Assembly: GCA_964250225.1 (NCBI GenBank) | Contig: CAXUEY010000001.1 | Span: 28,186-92,185 of the forward strand | From: Paraktedonobacter sp964250225 | Lineage (GTDB): Bacteria > Chloroflexota > Ktedonobacteria > Ktedonobacterales > Ktedonobacteraceae | Length of the DNA: 64,000 nt | Direction of reading: 5' to 3' | Shown: positions 53,209 to 62,655 of the stretch, piece by piece | Numbering within the stretch: the stretch's first letter is position 1 | Layout of the letters: each line of letters starts with the position of its first letter | Notes under the pieces: model-generated | What the model was told of the DNA's origin: nothing | What the model saw: only the letters and a program-made list of their open reading frames with translations | The model's database searches: none | Program-made: the position numbers and the translations under genes

Positions 53209-53940
53209 TCAGTTTGCGAAATCTTCGGTAATCCAGATCGTCCCGCGGGCGTCGATATAAATGCCCACACCGACGCGATGGAAGGTTGAGTTCAACAGAT
53301 TCTGACGGTGACCATCATCGGGGGGTTGCTCGTTGAGCATCTGCTGGTCGATTTGCCGCACGCCAGCCCAGGCAGTCGGGTTGGGCGACGTATAGCCAAT
53401 ATTCTCGCCACAACTGTTCCACGAGATGCCCTCGTTGCTCTCACGCTGGCAGGGGTCAGGCTCGCCGGGACACTGGTGTTGCATCCCACAACTCCCAGCC
53501 ATCGTGACGTCGTGCTGGCGCGCCCCATTGGAGAGCGTGCTGTTCAGCGTATAGGGGTACATGCCCTGGGCCGCGCGATCCTGGTTGATCTGCTGAAATA
53601 ACTGTTGCTGTAACTGGGCCTCCGCGCTCGTCGATCCAGGCGGCGGATTATTGGTCGGCGGCGGCGCAGCCGGGTGGGTGGGCACTGGCGTTGGCGCAGG
53701 CCGCGTGGGTGCCATAGTCGGCACGGGAGAAGGAGTTGGAGTTGGCACGGGCGTGTTGGTCGCAGCCAGTACGGGATTGGCGTCCGATGGCAAGTGCGAT
53801 CCCTTCGCCGCCGCTGTCTGCCCCGGTGAACTCACCGTCGACTGGTTGACCGAGCCACACGCGGCCAACAACACGATGAACACTAACAAACCTATATACC
53901 GCCAGTTCGCTCTGCGCATATCTTCAAACCATTCCTTCAT
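53209..53940 (-). CDS. CAP (SCP/PR1)-domain lipoprotein
   Basis: A 243-residue secreted protein. Hydrophobic signal with lipobox LAAC (Cys28), then a Pro/Thr-rich linker (about 60-105) and a CAP domain. Its markers are QLFQQINQDRAAQG at the start, GARQHDVTMA with the first conserved His, ESNEGISWNSCGENIGYT with the Glu and Asn, and HRQNLLNSTFHRVGVGIYI. Extra cysteines (SCGMQHQCPGEPDPC) suggest disulfides specific to this subtype. Bacterial CAP proteins are extracellular with mostly unknown targets. The start has no strong ribosome site; an internal ATG at 53919 is possible. Confidence 0.85.
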   Translation of the reverse strand: MKEWFEDMRRANWRYIGLLVFIVLLAACGSVNQSTVSSPGQTAAAKGSHLPSDANPVLAATNTPVPTPTPSPVPTMAPTRPAPTPVPTHPAAPPPTNNPPPGSTSAEAQLQQQLFQQINQDRAAQGMYPYTLNSTLSNGARQHDVTMAGSCGMQHQCPGEPDPCQRESNEGISWNSCGENIGYTSPNPTAWAGVRQIDQQMLNEQPPDDGHRQNLLNSTFHRVGVGIYIDARGTIWITEDFAN

Positions 53941-54168
53941 TGTTTGTTTCGGAGCGTATCACTACACCCAATCTCATCCCATGTCACATCTCTGGCAGTG
54001 TAGCATAGAGTAGGGTAAATATCAGCAAGCAAGCGTAAAATTAGTACCTCTGGGGAGGAAAGTTTGCCCCGAAAAATCAGGAATGCCTCGTCAAAACGCT
54101 TGCATTTCACGTAAAAAATCGCATACAGTGATTGATACGTGATCATTTTCAGCAAAGGGAGCGCTTTT

Positions 54169-54252
54169 ATGTTTAACGTCTGCCCGGCGTGTGGAGAATA
54201 TTCCGAGGAGACGCGCCTTTGGCTCTTAGCCAACTGGCCGCAAGATCGGTAA
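54169..54252 (+). pseudogene. Truncated start of a zinc-ribbon protein gene
   Basis: A 27-codon frame starts with ATG 54169, preceded by AAGGGAG, and encodes MFNVCPACGEYSEETRLWLL before a stop. VCPxCGxYS at the very start is the opening of a family of Chloroflexota zinc-ribbon ATPases as I recall it; the second CPxCG pair and everything after it are lost. The frame runs into the end of the ATP-grasp gene on the other strand, which suggests a deletion joined the two. A working start signal with a missing body makes it a remnant, though a very small real gene cannot be ruled out. Confidence 0.4.
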
Positions 54253-55494
54253 TTCAGGCCGGATCTCGAAATGCAACAGAGCATGTGCCTGGCGAATGGC
54301 GGACTCGACGGCGGCTGGTGTCTCGCCGCGCGCGAAGATAAAGCCCAGATAGCTGGCCCCTTCGGGCAAGGTGACCAGCGAGTAGTTAATTCTAGCGGTG
54401 ATCTCGATTCCGCTGATGAGCGGCACCTGGCGCGCCTCTTCGACGCCGCGGACGCTCTTGAGTAGGCCAGCAGCGGGGATGGGGATCATCATGACACCAG
54501 CGGCCTGCTTTTCGCGCTCGAGCTGCTCGATCTCCTCGCCAATAGCGTGGCGCAGAATGAGTTCTTCCAGGCACATACCAGCGCCAAATTCGAGGATCGT
54601 CGAGCAGAGGCCGCCAATCGAACGCCCGGCAATCTCCAGCATCCAGGGGCCACGCTCGTTGACGCGCAGTTCGGCATGCACCGGTCCCTCGCGCAGACCC
54701 AGCGCGGCGGCTGCCGTGGCCACACAGCGCGCAATCGCCTCCTGCGTCGAAACTGGCAGGCGCGAGGGGGTTACATAGATGGTCTCTTCAAAAAACGGCC
54801 CGTCCAGCGGATCAGGCTTATCAAACAGCGTCAGTACTTTCAGTTGACCGTGGGTGAGAATGCCCTCCAGAGCCACTTCGCAGCCGGGCAGAAAATCCTC
54901 AACCAGGAAGGAAGTCGTATCCTCCGCGTTGCCCTCACTCAACAGGAGACGCTTCAAACGATGAAAGGCCGCGACAAATTCGCCCGCGTCGTCGGCACGG
55001 ATCACACCGCGACTCCCGGAAAGGCGCAAGGGCTTGAGCACGCAGGGATAACTGACCTGTGTGGCAAGCTCGCGGGGATCTGCGTCCAGGAGAAAGGGGC
55101 GAAAGGTCGGACAGGGTGCGCCGCCTTGCGCCATCAGTGTGCGCATCAAGAGCTTGTCGCGCGCGGCTTCAGCGGCATGAGGCGAATTATGCGGCAAACC
55201 CAGTTCGGCACAGGCACGCGCCGCCAGTTCGCTGGCGCTGTCGTCAATCGAGAGCACAGCCGCCAGGGGATGCTCCCGCGCGTACTCCACGATGGTATGC
55301 AGCGAAGCTTGTGGGTCGTTAAATTCCAGACCAAGCGGCACATGCCAGTAGTCGGAGAGCGTCTCCGGTAAATCAATCCCCACCACCACCTCAAGGTTGA
55401 GATGCTGGGCTGCGTGTAAAAAAGCTCCCGCCCGATAGGTCGCGGGAGACATCAGAAGAAGAACGTGCCTGGGTGTCTGTTGCTTATTCGTCAT
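54226..55494 (-). CDS. ATP-grasp domain ligase
   Basis: A 422-residue ATP-grasp protein. N-terminal Rossmann-like domain (HVLLLMSPATYRAGAFLHAA, VVVGIDLP), the grasp domain with a YPCVLKPLRLSGSRGVIRA loop, where lysine and glycine bind ATP, EDFLPGCEVALEGIL, and a late AELRVNERGPWMLEIAGR with the metal-binding Glu/Asn, followed by a C-terminal domain. It resembles the BacD/carnosine-synthase type of L-amino-acid ligases, which join an amino acid carboxylate to an amine with ATP. The product is unknown. It starts 3 bp after the stop of the small upstream gene, so the two are translationally coupled. Confidence 0.85.
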   Translation of the reverse strand: MTNKQQTPRHVLLLMSPATYRAGAFLHAAQHLNLEVVVGIDLPETLSDYWHVPLGLEFNDPQASLHTIVEYAREHPLAAVLSIDDSASELAARACAELGLPHNSPHAAEAARDKLLMRTLMAQGGAPCPTFRPFLLDADPRELATQVSYPCVLKPLRLSGSRGVIRADDAGEFVAAFHRLKRLLLSEGNAEDTTSFLVEDFLPGCEVALEGILTHGQLKVLTLFDKPDPLDGPFFEETIYVTPSRLPVSTQEAIARCVATAAAALGLREGPVHAELRVNERGPWMLEIAGRSIGGLCSTILEFGAGMCLEELILRHAIGEEIEQLEREKQAAGVMMIPIPAAGLLKSVRGVEEARQVPLISGIEITARINYSLVTLPEGASYLGFIFARGETPAAVESAIRQAHALLHFEIRPELPILRPVG

Positions 55495-55497
55495 GCC

Positions 55498-55767
55498 CTA
55501 CGCCTCTGTCTCAGCAGTATCCTGTGACACTTCCACCGGGAGACCTTTACCTTTGAGAGCTGCCGCCAGCCCGAAGAGCCGCTCGTCGCCCCGCACAGTC
55601 CACTGGATCACTGGCCCATCCCAATGACAGGTAAACTCACCCTGCCAGTTGGGATGCTGCACACGGCCCTGAAAGTGCCACGAAGAAGCCATCGGGCGCA
55701 TATGGTTAAAGCCCAGGCCGCCTCCGTTGATACTGGCAAAATCTCTGCTGCGAAAAAGAATTTTCAT
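55498..55767 (-). CDS. Small hypothetical protein coupled to the ATP-grasp ligase
   Basis: An 89-residue protein of unknown family with a Trp/His-rich core (SSWHFQGRVQHPNWQGEFTC, HWDGPVIQW). It could be a small beta-barrel. The ATG at 55767 follows CAGGAA. A minus-strand TATAAT lies at 55814-55819 with a poor -35, a possible promoter for this gene and the ligase. The stop codon is only 3 bp from the ligase start, so the function is likely shared. No homolog was recognised. Confidence 0.65.
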   Translation of the reverse strand: MKILFRSRDFASINGGGLGFNHMRPMASSWHFQGRVQHPNWQGEFTCHWDGPVIQWTVRGDERLFGLAAALKGKGLPVEVSQDTAETEA

Positions 55768-55966
55768 GGTTCCTGCCCTGTATGCTATAGATATATATTA
55801 TGTGAACACCTGTATTATAGCAAAAGCAAGGGCAGCTTGAAAGCGTCCAATCATCATTGCGGGGAGATCTCACTCAGCATGAGAAGCAGCAAGAACTCTC
55901 TGATCATTTGCTTCAAATAATCCATAAGTTCCTGCCACTTCTCCAACCTCAACAGAACCAGGCAGG

Positions 55967-57316
55967 CTACCTCACAAGCCGTTTCCCGCGCGCATCGCCG
56001 ACGATCTGCCCATCCCGATAGGCCAGTTCGCCGCGCAAAAATGTGGCGACGGGCCGCCCGGTGAGTTGCATGCCCTCGTAGATGGACCACTGGTTCTTGG
56101 TGAAAAGATCCTCTTTGCGCACCAGCCAGGGATGCTGCGTGTCCACCACGACGATATCTGCGTCCTTCCCAACGGTCAGCGCGCCCTTTTGCGCGAAGCC
56201 GAAGATGCGCGCAATGTTCTGCGAAGTGACCTGGGCAATACGCAGCAGACCTTCTTCGAGCGTCTCCGGCCCGAAACGCTTGAGCCAGTTGCTGACGAGT
56301 ACGGCCATCGCTTCCTGCAAACCGGGCATGCCGGATGAGGCCTCCCAGACGCTCTCTTTGCGCTTCTCTTCCAGTGTGTGCGGCGCGTGATCGGTCACCA
56401 CGGCGTCGATCTTGCCAGCGCGTAGAAGCTGCCAGAGCTGCTCCTGGGCCTCCGGTGAACGCAGGGCAGGCGCGATATTCACCATGTTGCCATAGTGGGC
56501 GTAGTCAGCAGTGCTGAAGGCCAGGTGGACCGTGGTGGTCTCGCCGTGGACATCGACACCGAGCTGACGCCCGAACGCGATGGCGGCGAACTCTTCGGGC
56601 GTGGATTGATGCAACAGGTAGAGCTTGACACCGAAATGTTTGGCCAGTGCGATCATCTCCAGCACGGAGGTCAGGACCACTGAGAGGTTGCGCGCATCGG
56701 TCCAGGCGGCTGGATCATGTCGACCCATCTGGTCGCGCTGCTGGTGCACGAAATAGTCGATCAACTCCTGGTTCTCAGCGTGAACGATGGCCATAATGCC
56801 GCGCTGACCCAGGATCTCGAAAATCTGCGCCAGCTCGCTGAGCTTTGGAATCGTCGTGAGCGCAGTCCCATGCCCGGCGGCAAAGATCTTCACGCCGGTA
56901 ATCTTCTCTGGATCGACGTTGCGCAACTCCTGGATGTCGTCACGCGCAACACCCATGTTGATGGCAAAATCGCAGTAGGAGCGACCCGTGTAGCGCTTGA
57001 TCTGCTCCGCCAGCCGCGCAGGTGTGGTCGTGGGCGGTTTGGTGTTGGGCATGTCCAGGATGGTCGTGTAGCCACCAGCCAGCCCTGCCCGCGTACCATG
57101 CGGAATATCCTCTTTATACTCCAGCCCCGGTTCACGCATATGCCCGTGAACTTCGATCAGGCCGGGCAAGAGATATTTTCCACGAAAATCGAGCACCGAT
57201 GCTTCGTTACGCGGAAAACCCTCCTCGACGCGTTCGATCTTCTCACCCGCGATATGCAGTGTACCCGCGACAATGCGGTCGGGCAGGACGATATTGCCCA
57301 TTATTAGTGTAGACAT
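55967..57316 (-). CDS. pyrC: Dihydroorotase
   Basis: The 449-residue class I dihydroorotase closes carbamoyl aspartate to dihydroorotate, the third step of pyrimidine synthesis. Metal ligands His57 and His59 lie in EVHGHMREPGLEYKED, TTILDMPNTKPPT follows, and DHAPHTLEEK in the second half has the catalytic Asp. An allantoinase reading is possible from sequence alone, but position as the fourth gene of pyrB-carA-carB-pyrC settles the call. It starts 12 bp after carB with AAGGGGAAAAGGA upstream. It is the last gene of the operon. Confidence 0.92.
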   Translation of the reverse strand: MSTLIMGNIVLPDRIVAGTLHIAGEKIERVEEGFPRNEASVLDFRGKYLLPGLIEVHGHMREPGLEYKEDIPHGTRAGLAGGYTTILDMPNTKPPTTTPARLAEQIKRYTGRSYCDFAINMGVARDDIQELRNVDPEKITGVKIFAAGHGTALTTIPKLSELAQIFEILGQRGIMAIVHAENQELIDYFVHQQRDQMGRHDPAAWTDARNLSVVLTSVLEMIALAKHFGVKLYLLHQSTPEEFAAIAFGRQLGVDVHGETTTVHLAFSTADYAHYGNMVNIAPALRSPEAQEQLWQLLRAGKIDAVVTDHAPHTLEEKRKESVWEASSGMPGLQEAMAVLVSNWLKRFGPETLEEGLLRIAQVTSQNIARIFGFAQKGALTVGKDADIVVVDTQHPWLVRKEDLFTKNQWSIYEGMQLTGRPVATFLRGELAYRDGQIVGDARGKRLVR

Positions 57317-57328
57317 GTCCTTTTCCCC

Positions 57329-60300
57329 TTAATACTCGTTCCACGACTTGATCGGGATCGTGCGCAAATCCTTCTCGACCAGTGCCCTGGTGAACAGGCG
57401 CGCCTGTTTGACCTTTGTGAAGAGGGGGATGTTGTGATCGATGGCGTAGCGGCGCATGGCGTAGTCGTCGTCCTCCTCTTTGGTGACGTAATGGTCGACG
57501 ATGTTGATGGCCAGGTCGATCTTGCCATCGCGGAAGTAGGTCAGGACGTTGGGCGACTTCTGCTCGTGCAGTTTGTAGAGCATGGTGGTTTCGATACCGT
57601 GCTCGCGCAAGAACAGGCAGGTCTTCTCGGTGGCGTACAGCGGCAGGCCGAGCGTGGCTAGCAGACGTGCACTCTCCATGAAACGCAGCTTCTTATCATC
57701 GCCCCCCAGACTGATGAAGATACCTTTCTGTGGCACATGTCCGCCCGTGGCGATGATGGCCTTGAGGTAAGCCTCCTCCAGATCATCGCCGAAACAGGCC
57801 ACTTCCCCGGTGGAGGCCATCTCGACATGCAGCACGGGATCTGCACCCGTCAGGCGTGAGAATGAGAATTGCGGCGCTTTGACGGCGGTGAAATTCAACT
57901 GCGGCATGCTGACGACGGGGACGTTCTCGGTGAAGAGCGCGTCCACGAAGAGTTCGATCATGTTAACTCCGGTGACTTTTGAGATGAACGGAAAAGTACG
58001 CGAGGCTCGCAGATTGGCTTCGATAACGTAGACCTGGTTGTCTTTGGCGAGAAACTGGATATTAAACGGGCCGGTGATCTGTAATTCATGGGCAATAGCT
58101 CGTCCCACCGCCTCGATGCGCGCGCTTGTCTCTTCGTTGACTGTGTGCGGCGGCAGCACAATCGTCGCGTCGCCTGAATGCACGCCCGCGTTCTCGATAT
58201 GCTCCGAGACCACGAAGGCCTTGACCTCGCCGCGCTGGGCCACAGCGTCCAGCTCGACCTCCTTCACCTTCTGGAAGAACTTCGAGACGGTCACTGGATA
58301 TTCAGGCGAGACCGCGGCAGCCTGGCGGGTGTAGAGTTCCAACTGCTCATGGTTGTAGCAAACCTTCATGGCGCTGCCTGAGAGCACATACGAGGGGCGC
58401 ACCAGCACAGGATAGCCCACACGCTCAACGAACTCCTCTAACTCTGGCAAACTGGCGAACGAGGCCCATTGCGGCTGCTGAATGCCCAGCCTGTCGAGCA
58501 GGTTGGAGAACTTGTAGCGGTCCTCGGCGCGGTCAATGTTGGCGGCGCTGGTCCCCAGGATTGGGAAACCGTAGCTGTGCAGCGCCTTGACGCGGTTATT
58601 GGGCGTCTGGCCACCCACAGAGACAACGACGCCGTGGGGCTGCTCGAACTCGCAGATATCGGCGATGCGCTCGAAGGTCAGTTCCTCAAAGTAGAGGCGG
58701 TCCGAGGTATCGTAGTCGGTTGAGACGGTCTCCGGGTTGCAGTTGATGATGATCGCCTGCTTCTGGTACTTCTTCAACGCCTCGACGGTGCTTACGCTGG
58801 TCCAGTCGAATTCAACCGAAGAGCCAATGCGATAGGGGCCGGAGCCGAGCACTACAATACCCTGCTGCTGCAACGGCTGCACGTCGTTATGCTGCGCGTT
58901 GTAGGTCATGTAGAGGTAGTTGGTGTCGGACGGGAATTCGCCGGCCAGGGTGTCGATCTGCAAAATTGCCGGGATGATACCCAGTTGCTTGCGCAGGGCG
59001 CGGATCTCCAGGCCAACCTTGCCCACCAACTCACCGATGCGCTTATCCGAGAGGCCCAGTTGTTTGAGTGCGCGCAAACGAGGTTCTGAGAGGTCTTTGT
59101 CGGCGTGCAGAGCCAGTTCGTTGCTTTGAATGTGCTGGATACGCTGTAAAAACCAGGGGTCGATGCCGGTGATCTCGTGGATCTGCTCAAGCGAGAAGCC
59201 GTTGCGCATGGCCACGGGCAGAGCGAACATACGTTTGGGTGTGGGTACGTGCAGGTATTGCTCGATGATCTCGTGCTCAGACTCGTGCCGTCCAAACATG
59301 CTCAGCGAGGTTACGCCCTCGAAGCCCAGGTCGAGCATACGAATGGCCTTTTGATAGGCTTCCTCAAAGGTGCGGCCAATGCCCATGACCTCGCCCACTG
59401 ACTTCATACCGGTGCCAATGGTCGTGTCCACGCCCTTGAACTTCTCTAGATCCCAACGCGGGATCTTCACGACCACGTAGTCCAGGCTTGGCTCGAAACA
59501 GGCCTGCGTGACGCCGGTGACGCGGTTGGTCAGTTCGGTCAGCGCGTAGCCCAGGCCGAGTTTGGCGGCGACGTAGGCCAGGGGATAGCCGGTGGCTTTG
59601 CTGGCCAGGGCCGAACTGCGCGAGAGACGCGCGTTGACCTCGATCACATAATACTGCGAGGTCTGCGGGTCCAGCGCGTACTGCACGTTACACTCGCCGA
59701 CAATGCCCAGGCTGCGCACAATCTCGATAGAGGCCGAGCGCAGGGTATGGTATTCGCTGTTGTTGAGGGTCTGGCTGGGCGCGATGACCACCGACTCGCC
59801 GGTGTGAATGCCCAGCGGGTCCATGTTCTCCATGTTACAGACCGTGATGCAGTTGTCGAAAGCATCGCGTACCACCTCGTACTCCACCTCTTTATAGTGG
59901 TGCAGGTATTGCTCGATCAGCACCTGGGGCGCGAAGGCCAGGGCGCCGCCGACGATATGGCGCAGGTCTTTTTCGGTGTGCGCGATGCCCGATCCCTGGC
60001 CGCCGAGGGCAAAACCGGCGCGCACCATCAGCGGGTAGCCGATCTCCTGCGCGACGCTCAGGGCCTCATTGAGCGTCTCAGCGGTGCGGCTGTGCGGCGT
60101 GGGAATATTGATCCCGCGCAGATGGCCCGCGAAAGCCTCGCGGTCCTCGGTCAGGATAATCGCCGAGATCGGTGTACCCAGGATACGCACGTGATACTTT
60201 TCTAGCACGCCACTCTCGTGGAGCGCGATGCCACAGTTCAGAGCCGTCTGGCCGCCGAACGAGAGCAGAATACCATCGGGCCGTTCTTTGGCGATAACCT

Positions 60301-60517
60301 GCTCCACAAAGAACGGGGTCACAGGCAAGAAATAGACCTGATCGGCCAGCAGCCGCGAGGTCTGGATGGTCGCGATATTGGGGTTTACCAGGACCGTCGA
60401 GATCCCTTCCTCCTGGAGAGCCTTGAGGGCCTGGGAGCCGGAGTAGTCGAACTCTCCAGCCTGCCCAATCTTGAGTGCGCCCGCGCCCAACACCAACACT
60501 TTCCGTATAGTTGCCAC
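57329..60517 (-). CDS. carB: Carbamoyl-phosphate synthase large subunit
   Basis: The 1062-residue subunit makes carbamoyl phosphate from bicarbonate, ammonia (from CarA) and two ATP. Two homologous halves are present: the first starts KVLVLGAGALKIGQAGEFDYSG and has an ATP-grasp core, the second begins near GIVVLGSGPYRIGSSVEFDW. The C-terminal MGS-like allosteric domain (about 930-1062, SLGGDDKKLRFMESARLLATLG onward) should bind the regulators UMP and ornithine. The length is normal. It starts with GTG at 60517, directly after the carA TAG, with AAGGGGG as ribosome site, so translation is coupled for subunit balance. Confidence 0.96.
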   Translation of the reverse strand: MATIRKVLVLGAGALKIGQAGEFDYSGSQALKALQEEGISTVLVNPNIATIQTSRLLADQVYFLPVTPFFVEQVIAKERPDGILLSFGGQTALNCGIALHESGVLEKYHVRILGTPISAIILTEDREAFAGHLRGINIPTPHSRTAETLNEALSVAQEIGYPLMVRAGFALGGQGSGIAHTEKDLRHIVGGALAFAPQVLIEQYLHHYKEVEYEVVRDAFDNCITVCNMENMDPLGIHTGESVVIAPSQTLNNSEYHTLRSASIEIVRSLGIVGECNVQYALDPQTSQYYVIEVNARLSRSSALASKATGYPLAYVAAKLGLGYALTELTNRVTGVTQACFEPSLDYVVVKIPRWDLEKFKGVDTTIGTGMKSVGEVMGIGRTFEEAYQKAIRMLDLGFEGVTSLSMFGRHESEHEIIEQYLHVPTPKRMFALPVAMRNGFSLEQIHEITGIDPWFLQRIQHIQSNELALHADKDLSEPRLRALKQLGLSDKRIGELVGKVGLEIRALRKQLGIIPAILQIDTLAGEFPSDTNYLYMTYNAQHNDVQPLQQQGIVVLGSGPYRIGSSVEFDWTSVSTVEALKKYQKQAIIINCNPETVSTDYDTSDRLYFEELTFERIADICEFEQPHGVVVSVGGQTPNNRVKALHSYGFPILGTSAANIDRAEDRYKFSNLLDRLGIQQPQWASFASLPELEEFVERVGYPVLVRPSYVLSGSAMKVCYNHEQLELYTRQAAAVSPEYPVTVSKFFQKVKEVELDAVAQRGEVKAFVVSEHIENAGVHSGDATIVLPPHTVNEETSARIEAVGRAIAHELQITGPFNIQFLAKDNQVYVIEANLRASRTFPFISKVTGVNMIELFVDALFTENVPVVSMPQLNFTAVKAPQFSFSRLTGADPVLHVEMASTGEVACFGDDLEEAYLKAIIATGGHVPQKGIFISLGGDDKKLRFMESARLLATLGLPLYATEKTCLFLREHGIETTMLYKLHEQKSPNVLTYFRDGKIDLAINIVDHYVTKEEDDDYAMRRYAIDHNIPLFTKVKQARLFTRALVEKDLRTIPIKSWNEY

Positions 60518-61654
60518 CTATTTAGTGCCCCCTTTTTCCATCTGAACGCGCTCCAGGAAGTAGTCGAAGAGCCACGCGGTATCCATCGGTCCGGGCATCG
60601 CTTCGGGATGGAACTGGACCGAGAAGAAGGGCAGTTCGGGATGGCGAATACCCTCGTTGCTGCCATCGTTGGCGTTCACAAACCAGGGCGCGAAACCAGG
60701 CGGGACCGTGCCAACCGCGAAGCCGTGGTTCTGCGTGGTGATATAACAGCGTTTGCTCCCCTCCAGCAGCGCTGGCTGGTTCTGGCTGCGATGCCCGAAT
60801 TTCAGTTTATAGGTGTCACCGCCCGCCGCCAGAGCCAGGAGTTGATGGCCGAGACAGATGCCCATCGTGGGAATACGGCGCTGCATGGCTGCGCGCAGGG
60901 TTGCGATGGTTGGCGTGGCCATCTTGGGGTCGCCGGGACCATTGGAAACGAGGATGCCATCGAACGCGAACGGGCACTCTGGCGCGAAGAGATCGTAGTT
61001 CCAGGGCACCGTGATAACCCGCACGCCGCGCGCGACCAGACTGCGTACAATGTTGCGTTTGGCCCCGCAGTCGATCAGCACAATCGCCGTCTCACCGGAC
61101 CCATGCACCTGCACCTCATTGGTCGAAACCTGGGCGATCAGGTTATCGGTGTCGGGGTCGTAGAACGGCACGTCCTCATCAAAGACAATCTTGCCCAACA
61201 GCGTGCCATGTGTGCGAATATGCTGGGTCAGCTTGCGCGTATCCTTGATCTCCAGCGCGGGAATATATTCGCGCTGCAACCAGGTGCCGAGGTTCATCGT
61301 GCTCTGCGCGTGCGAGGGCGTCTCGATATAGTCGGAGACGATCAGCCCGGAGATGTGGATGCGGTTATCCTCCCAGAGTGACGACTCTGGCACGCCATAG
61401 TTGCCGATAATCGGGTAGGTCATGGTCAGGATCTGGCCGGTGTAGGATGCGTCGGTAATCGCTTCGGGATAGCCCACCATGCCGGTGCAGAAGACCACCT
61501 CGCCAGCGACCGGCGTCAGCGCGCCGAAGGACGTCCCCTCGAAGCGCGTGCCATCCTCTAAGATCAGCGCCCCCTGCTGCAACTGCGACTTCTTTGCTTG
61601 AACATCATCGTTAAGCATTTTTTTCGTATCCAGTAATGTATTTTGCATAATCAT
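60518..61654 (-). CDS. carA: Carbamoyl-phosphate synthase small (glutaminase) subunit
   Basis: The 378-residue CarA hydrolyses glutamine and passes ammonia to CarB. The N-terminal domain begins GALILEDGTRFEGTSFGA; the class I amidotransferase domain has SNGPGDP at 238-243, nucleophile Cys267 in MGICLGHQLLALAAGG and the His349/Glu351 pair in FHPEAMPGP. The first 25 residues are an unusual extension before the family start. ATG 61654 and ATG 61648 are both possible. The start is 6 bp after pyrB and its stop abuts carB. Confidence 0.95.
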   Translation of the reverse strand: MIMQNTLLDTKKMLNDDVQAKKSQLQQGALILEDGTRFEGTSFGALTPVAGEVVFCTGMVGYPEAITDASYTGQILTMTYPIIGNYGVPESSLWEDNRIHISGLIVSDYIETPSHAQSTMNLGTWLQREYIPALEIKDTRKLTQHIRTHGTLLGKIVFDEDVPFYDPDTDNLIAQVSTNEVQVHGSGETAIVLIDCGAKRNIVRSLVARGVRVITVPWNYDLFAPECPFAFDGILVSNGPGDPKMATPTIATLRAAMQRRIPTMGICLGHQLLALAAGGDTYKLKFGHRSQNQPALLEGSKRCYITTQNHGFAVGTVPPGFAPWFVNANDGSNEGIRHPELPFFSVQFHPEAMPGPMDTAWLFDYFLERVQMEKGGTK

Positions 61655-61660
61655 TCTTTA

Positions 61661-62653
61661 TTACGCCCTTCCCATAATGAGTGCTAAAACAGCCATGCGG
61701 ATATACAGGCCGTTACGGATCTGTGCGCGCAGATAGACCGCCCGCTCGTCCGCGTCCACAGCAGGGTCAATCGTCCCCACTCGTGGCAGCGGGTCCATTA
61801 AAATCATCTCTCTACTAGCATAGCGCGCCAGCAATTCAGGAGTCGCGATAAATTTGCCCGCGACCAGCTCGAGGTACTCCTCAGGCGAGGAGAAGCGTTC
61901 TGTTTGCAGGCGTGTCCAGTACCAGAACTGGCAGGCGGCGGGGATCTGTTCGGTGCTGGCAATCTCCGCCAGTTCGATGCCACGCGAACTGAAGGCTACA
62001 AGGTCGTCACGCGTCAAACGCAGCTTGTCAGGCGCCAGGATCGTCAGCCGATTGTGCGGGAAGAGCGCCAGGCCGCGCATCAGCGAGTGCATTGTGCGGC
62101 TATTCAGCGCGTCGCCCACCAGCAGGCCATGCAGATGGTCTAGACGGCCAAAGGTCTCGTAGAGCGTGAAGAGATCGAGCAACGTCTGTGTGGGATGCTC
62201 ATTGTTGCCATCGCCCGCGTTGACCACCGGCACAAACTGCGCCGCCTCAGCCGCAGCTTGCGCGGCCCCGGCTTGTGGATGACGCAGCACCAGCGCGTCC
62301 GAATACGCCTCGAAGACGCGAATGGTATCCTCAAACGTCTCACCCTTATTGACCGAGGTCACCGTCTCCGGGTTCTGAATATCCAGCGTCTGCCCGCCCA
62401 GGCGTTTGATCGCGCTGGCAAACGAGCCAAAAGTTCGGCTGGAAGGCTCAAAGAACAGCAGGGAGACGACCTTGCCAGCCAGGATCTGCGACGGCTCGCT
62501 TTTCAGCACAAGCTGCTTCATCTGCTGGGCAAGGTGAAAAATCGTGTACAGATCCTCGACAGCAAACTGATCCAGGGAAACAATATCTTTGCCCTGAAAC
62601 CTCCCCTCGATAGCCTCCACCGACGAACGCGGAGAAGCGGTAGAATAGCTCAT
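61661..62653 (-). CDS. pyrB: Aspartate carbamoyltransferase catalytic subunit
   Basis: The 330-residue enzyme joins carbamoyl phosphate and aspartate. Signatures: the carbamoyl-phosphate loop FFEPSSRTFGSFASA at 67-81 (SSRT instead of STRT), NAGDGNNEHPTQTLLD with the conserved HPTQ, GDALNSRTMHSLM, and MDPLPRVGTI. No pyrI regulatory gene is present, so it is the simple catalytic-trimer type or assembles with PyrC. AGGAGG precedes the ATG. It is the first structural gene of the operon, behind a 265-nt leader with an attenuator. Confidence 0.94.
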   Translation of the reverse strand: MSYSTASPRSSVEAIEGRFQGKDIVSLDQFAVEDLYTIFHLAQQMKQLVLKSEPSQILAGKVVSLLFFEPSSRTFGSFASAIKRLGGQTLDIQNPETVTSVNKGETFEDTIRVFEAYSDALVLRHPQAGAAQAAAEAAQFVPVVNAGDGNNEHPTQTLLDLFTLYETFGRLDHLHGLLVGDALNSRTMHSLMRGLALFPHNRLTILAPDKLRLTRDDLVAFSSRGIELAEIASTEQIPAACQFWYWTRLQTERFSSPEEYLELVAGKFIATPELLARYASREMILMDPLPRVGTIDPAVDADERAVYLRAQIRNGLYIRMAVLALIMGRA

Positions 62654-62655
62654 GC

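Noticed and set aside
60218..61381. 387-codon plus-strand frame
   Set aside because: It lies fully opposite carA and the carB start, whose protein signatures are clear. The translation has no family resemblance and is a shadow frame of GC-rich coding DNA.
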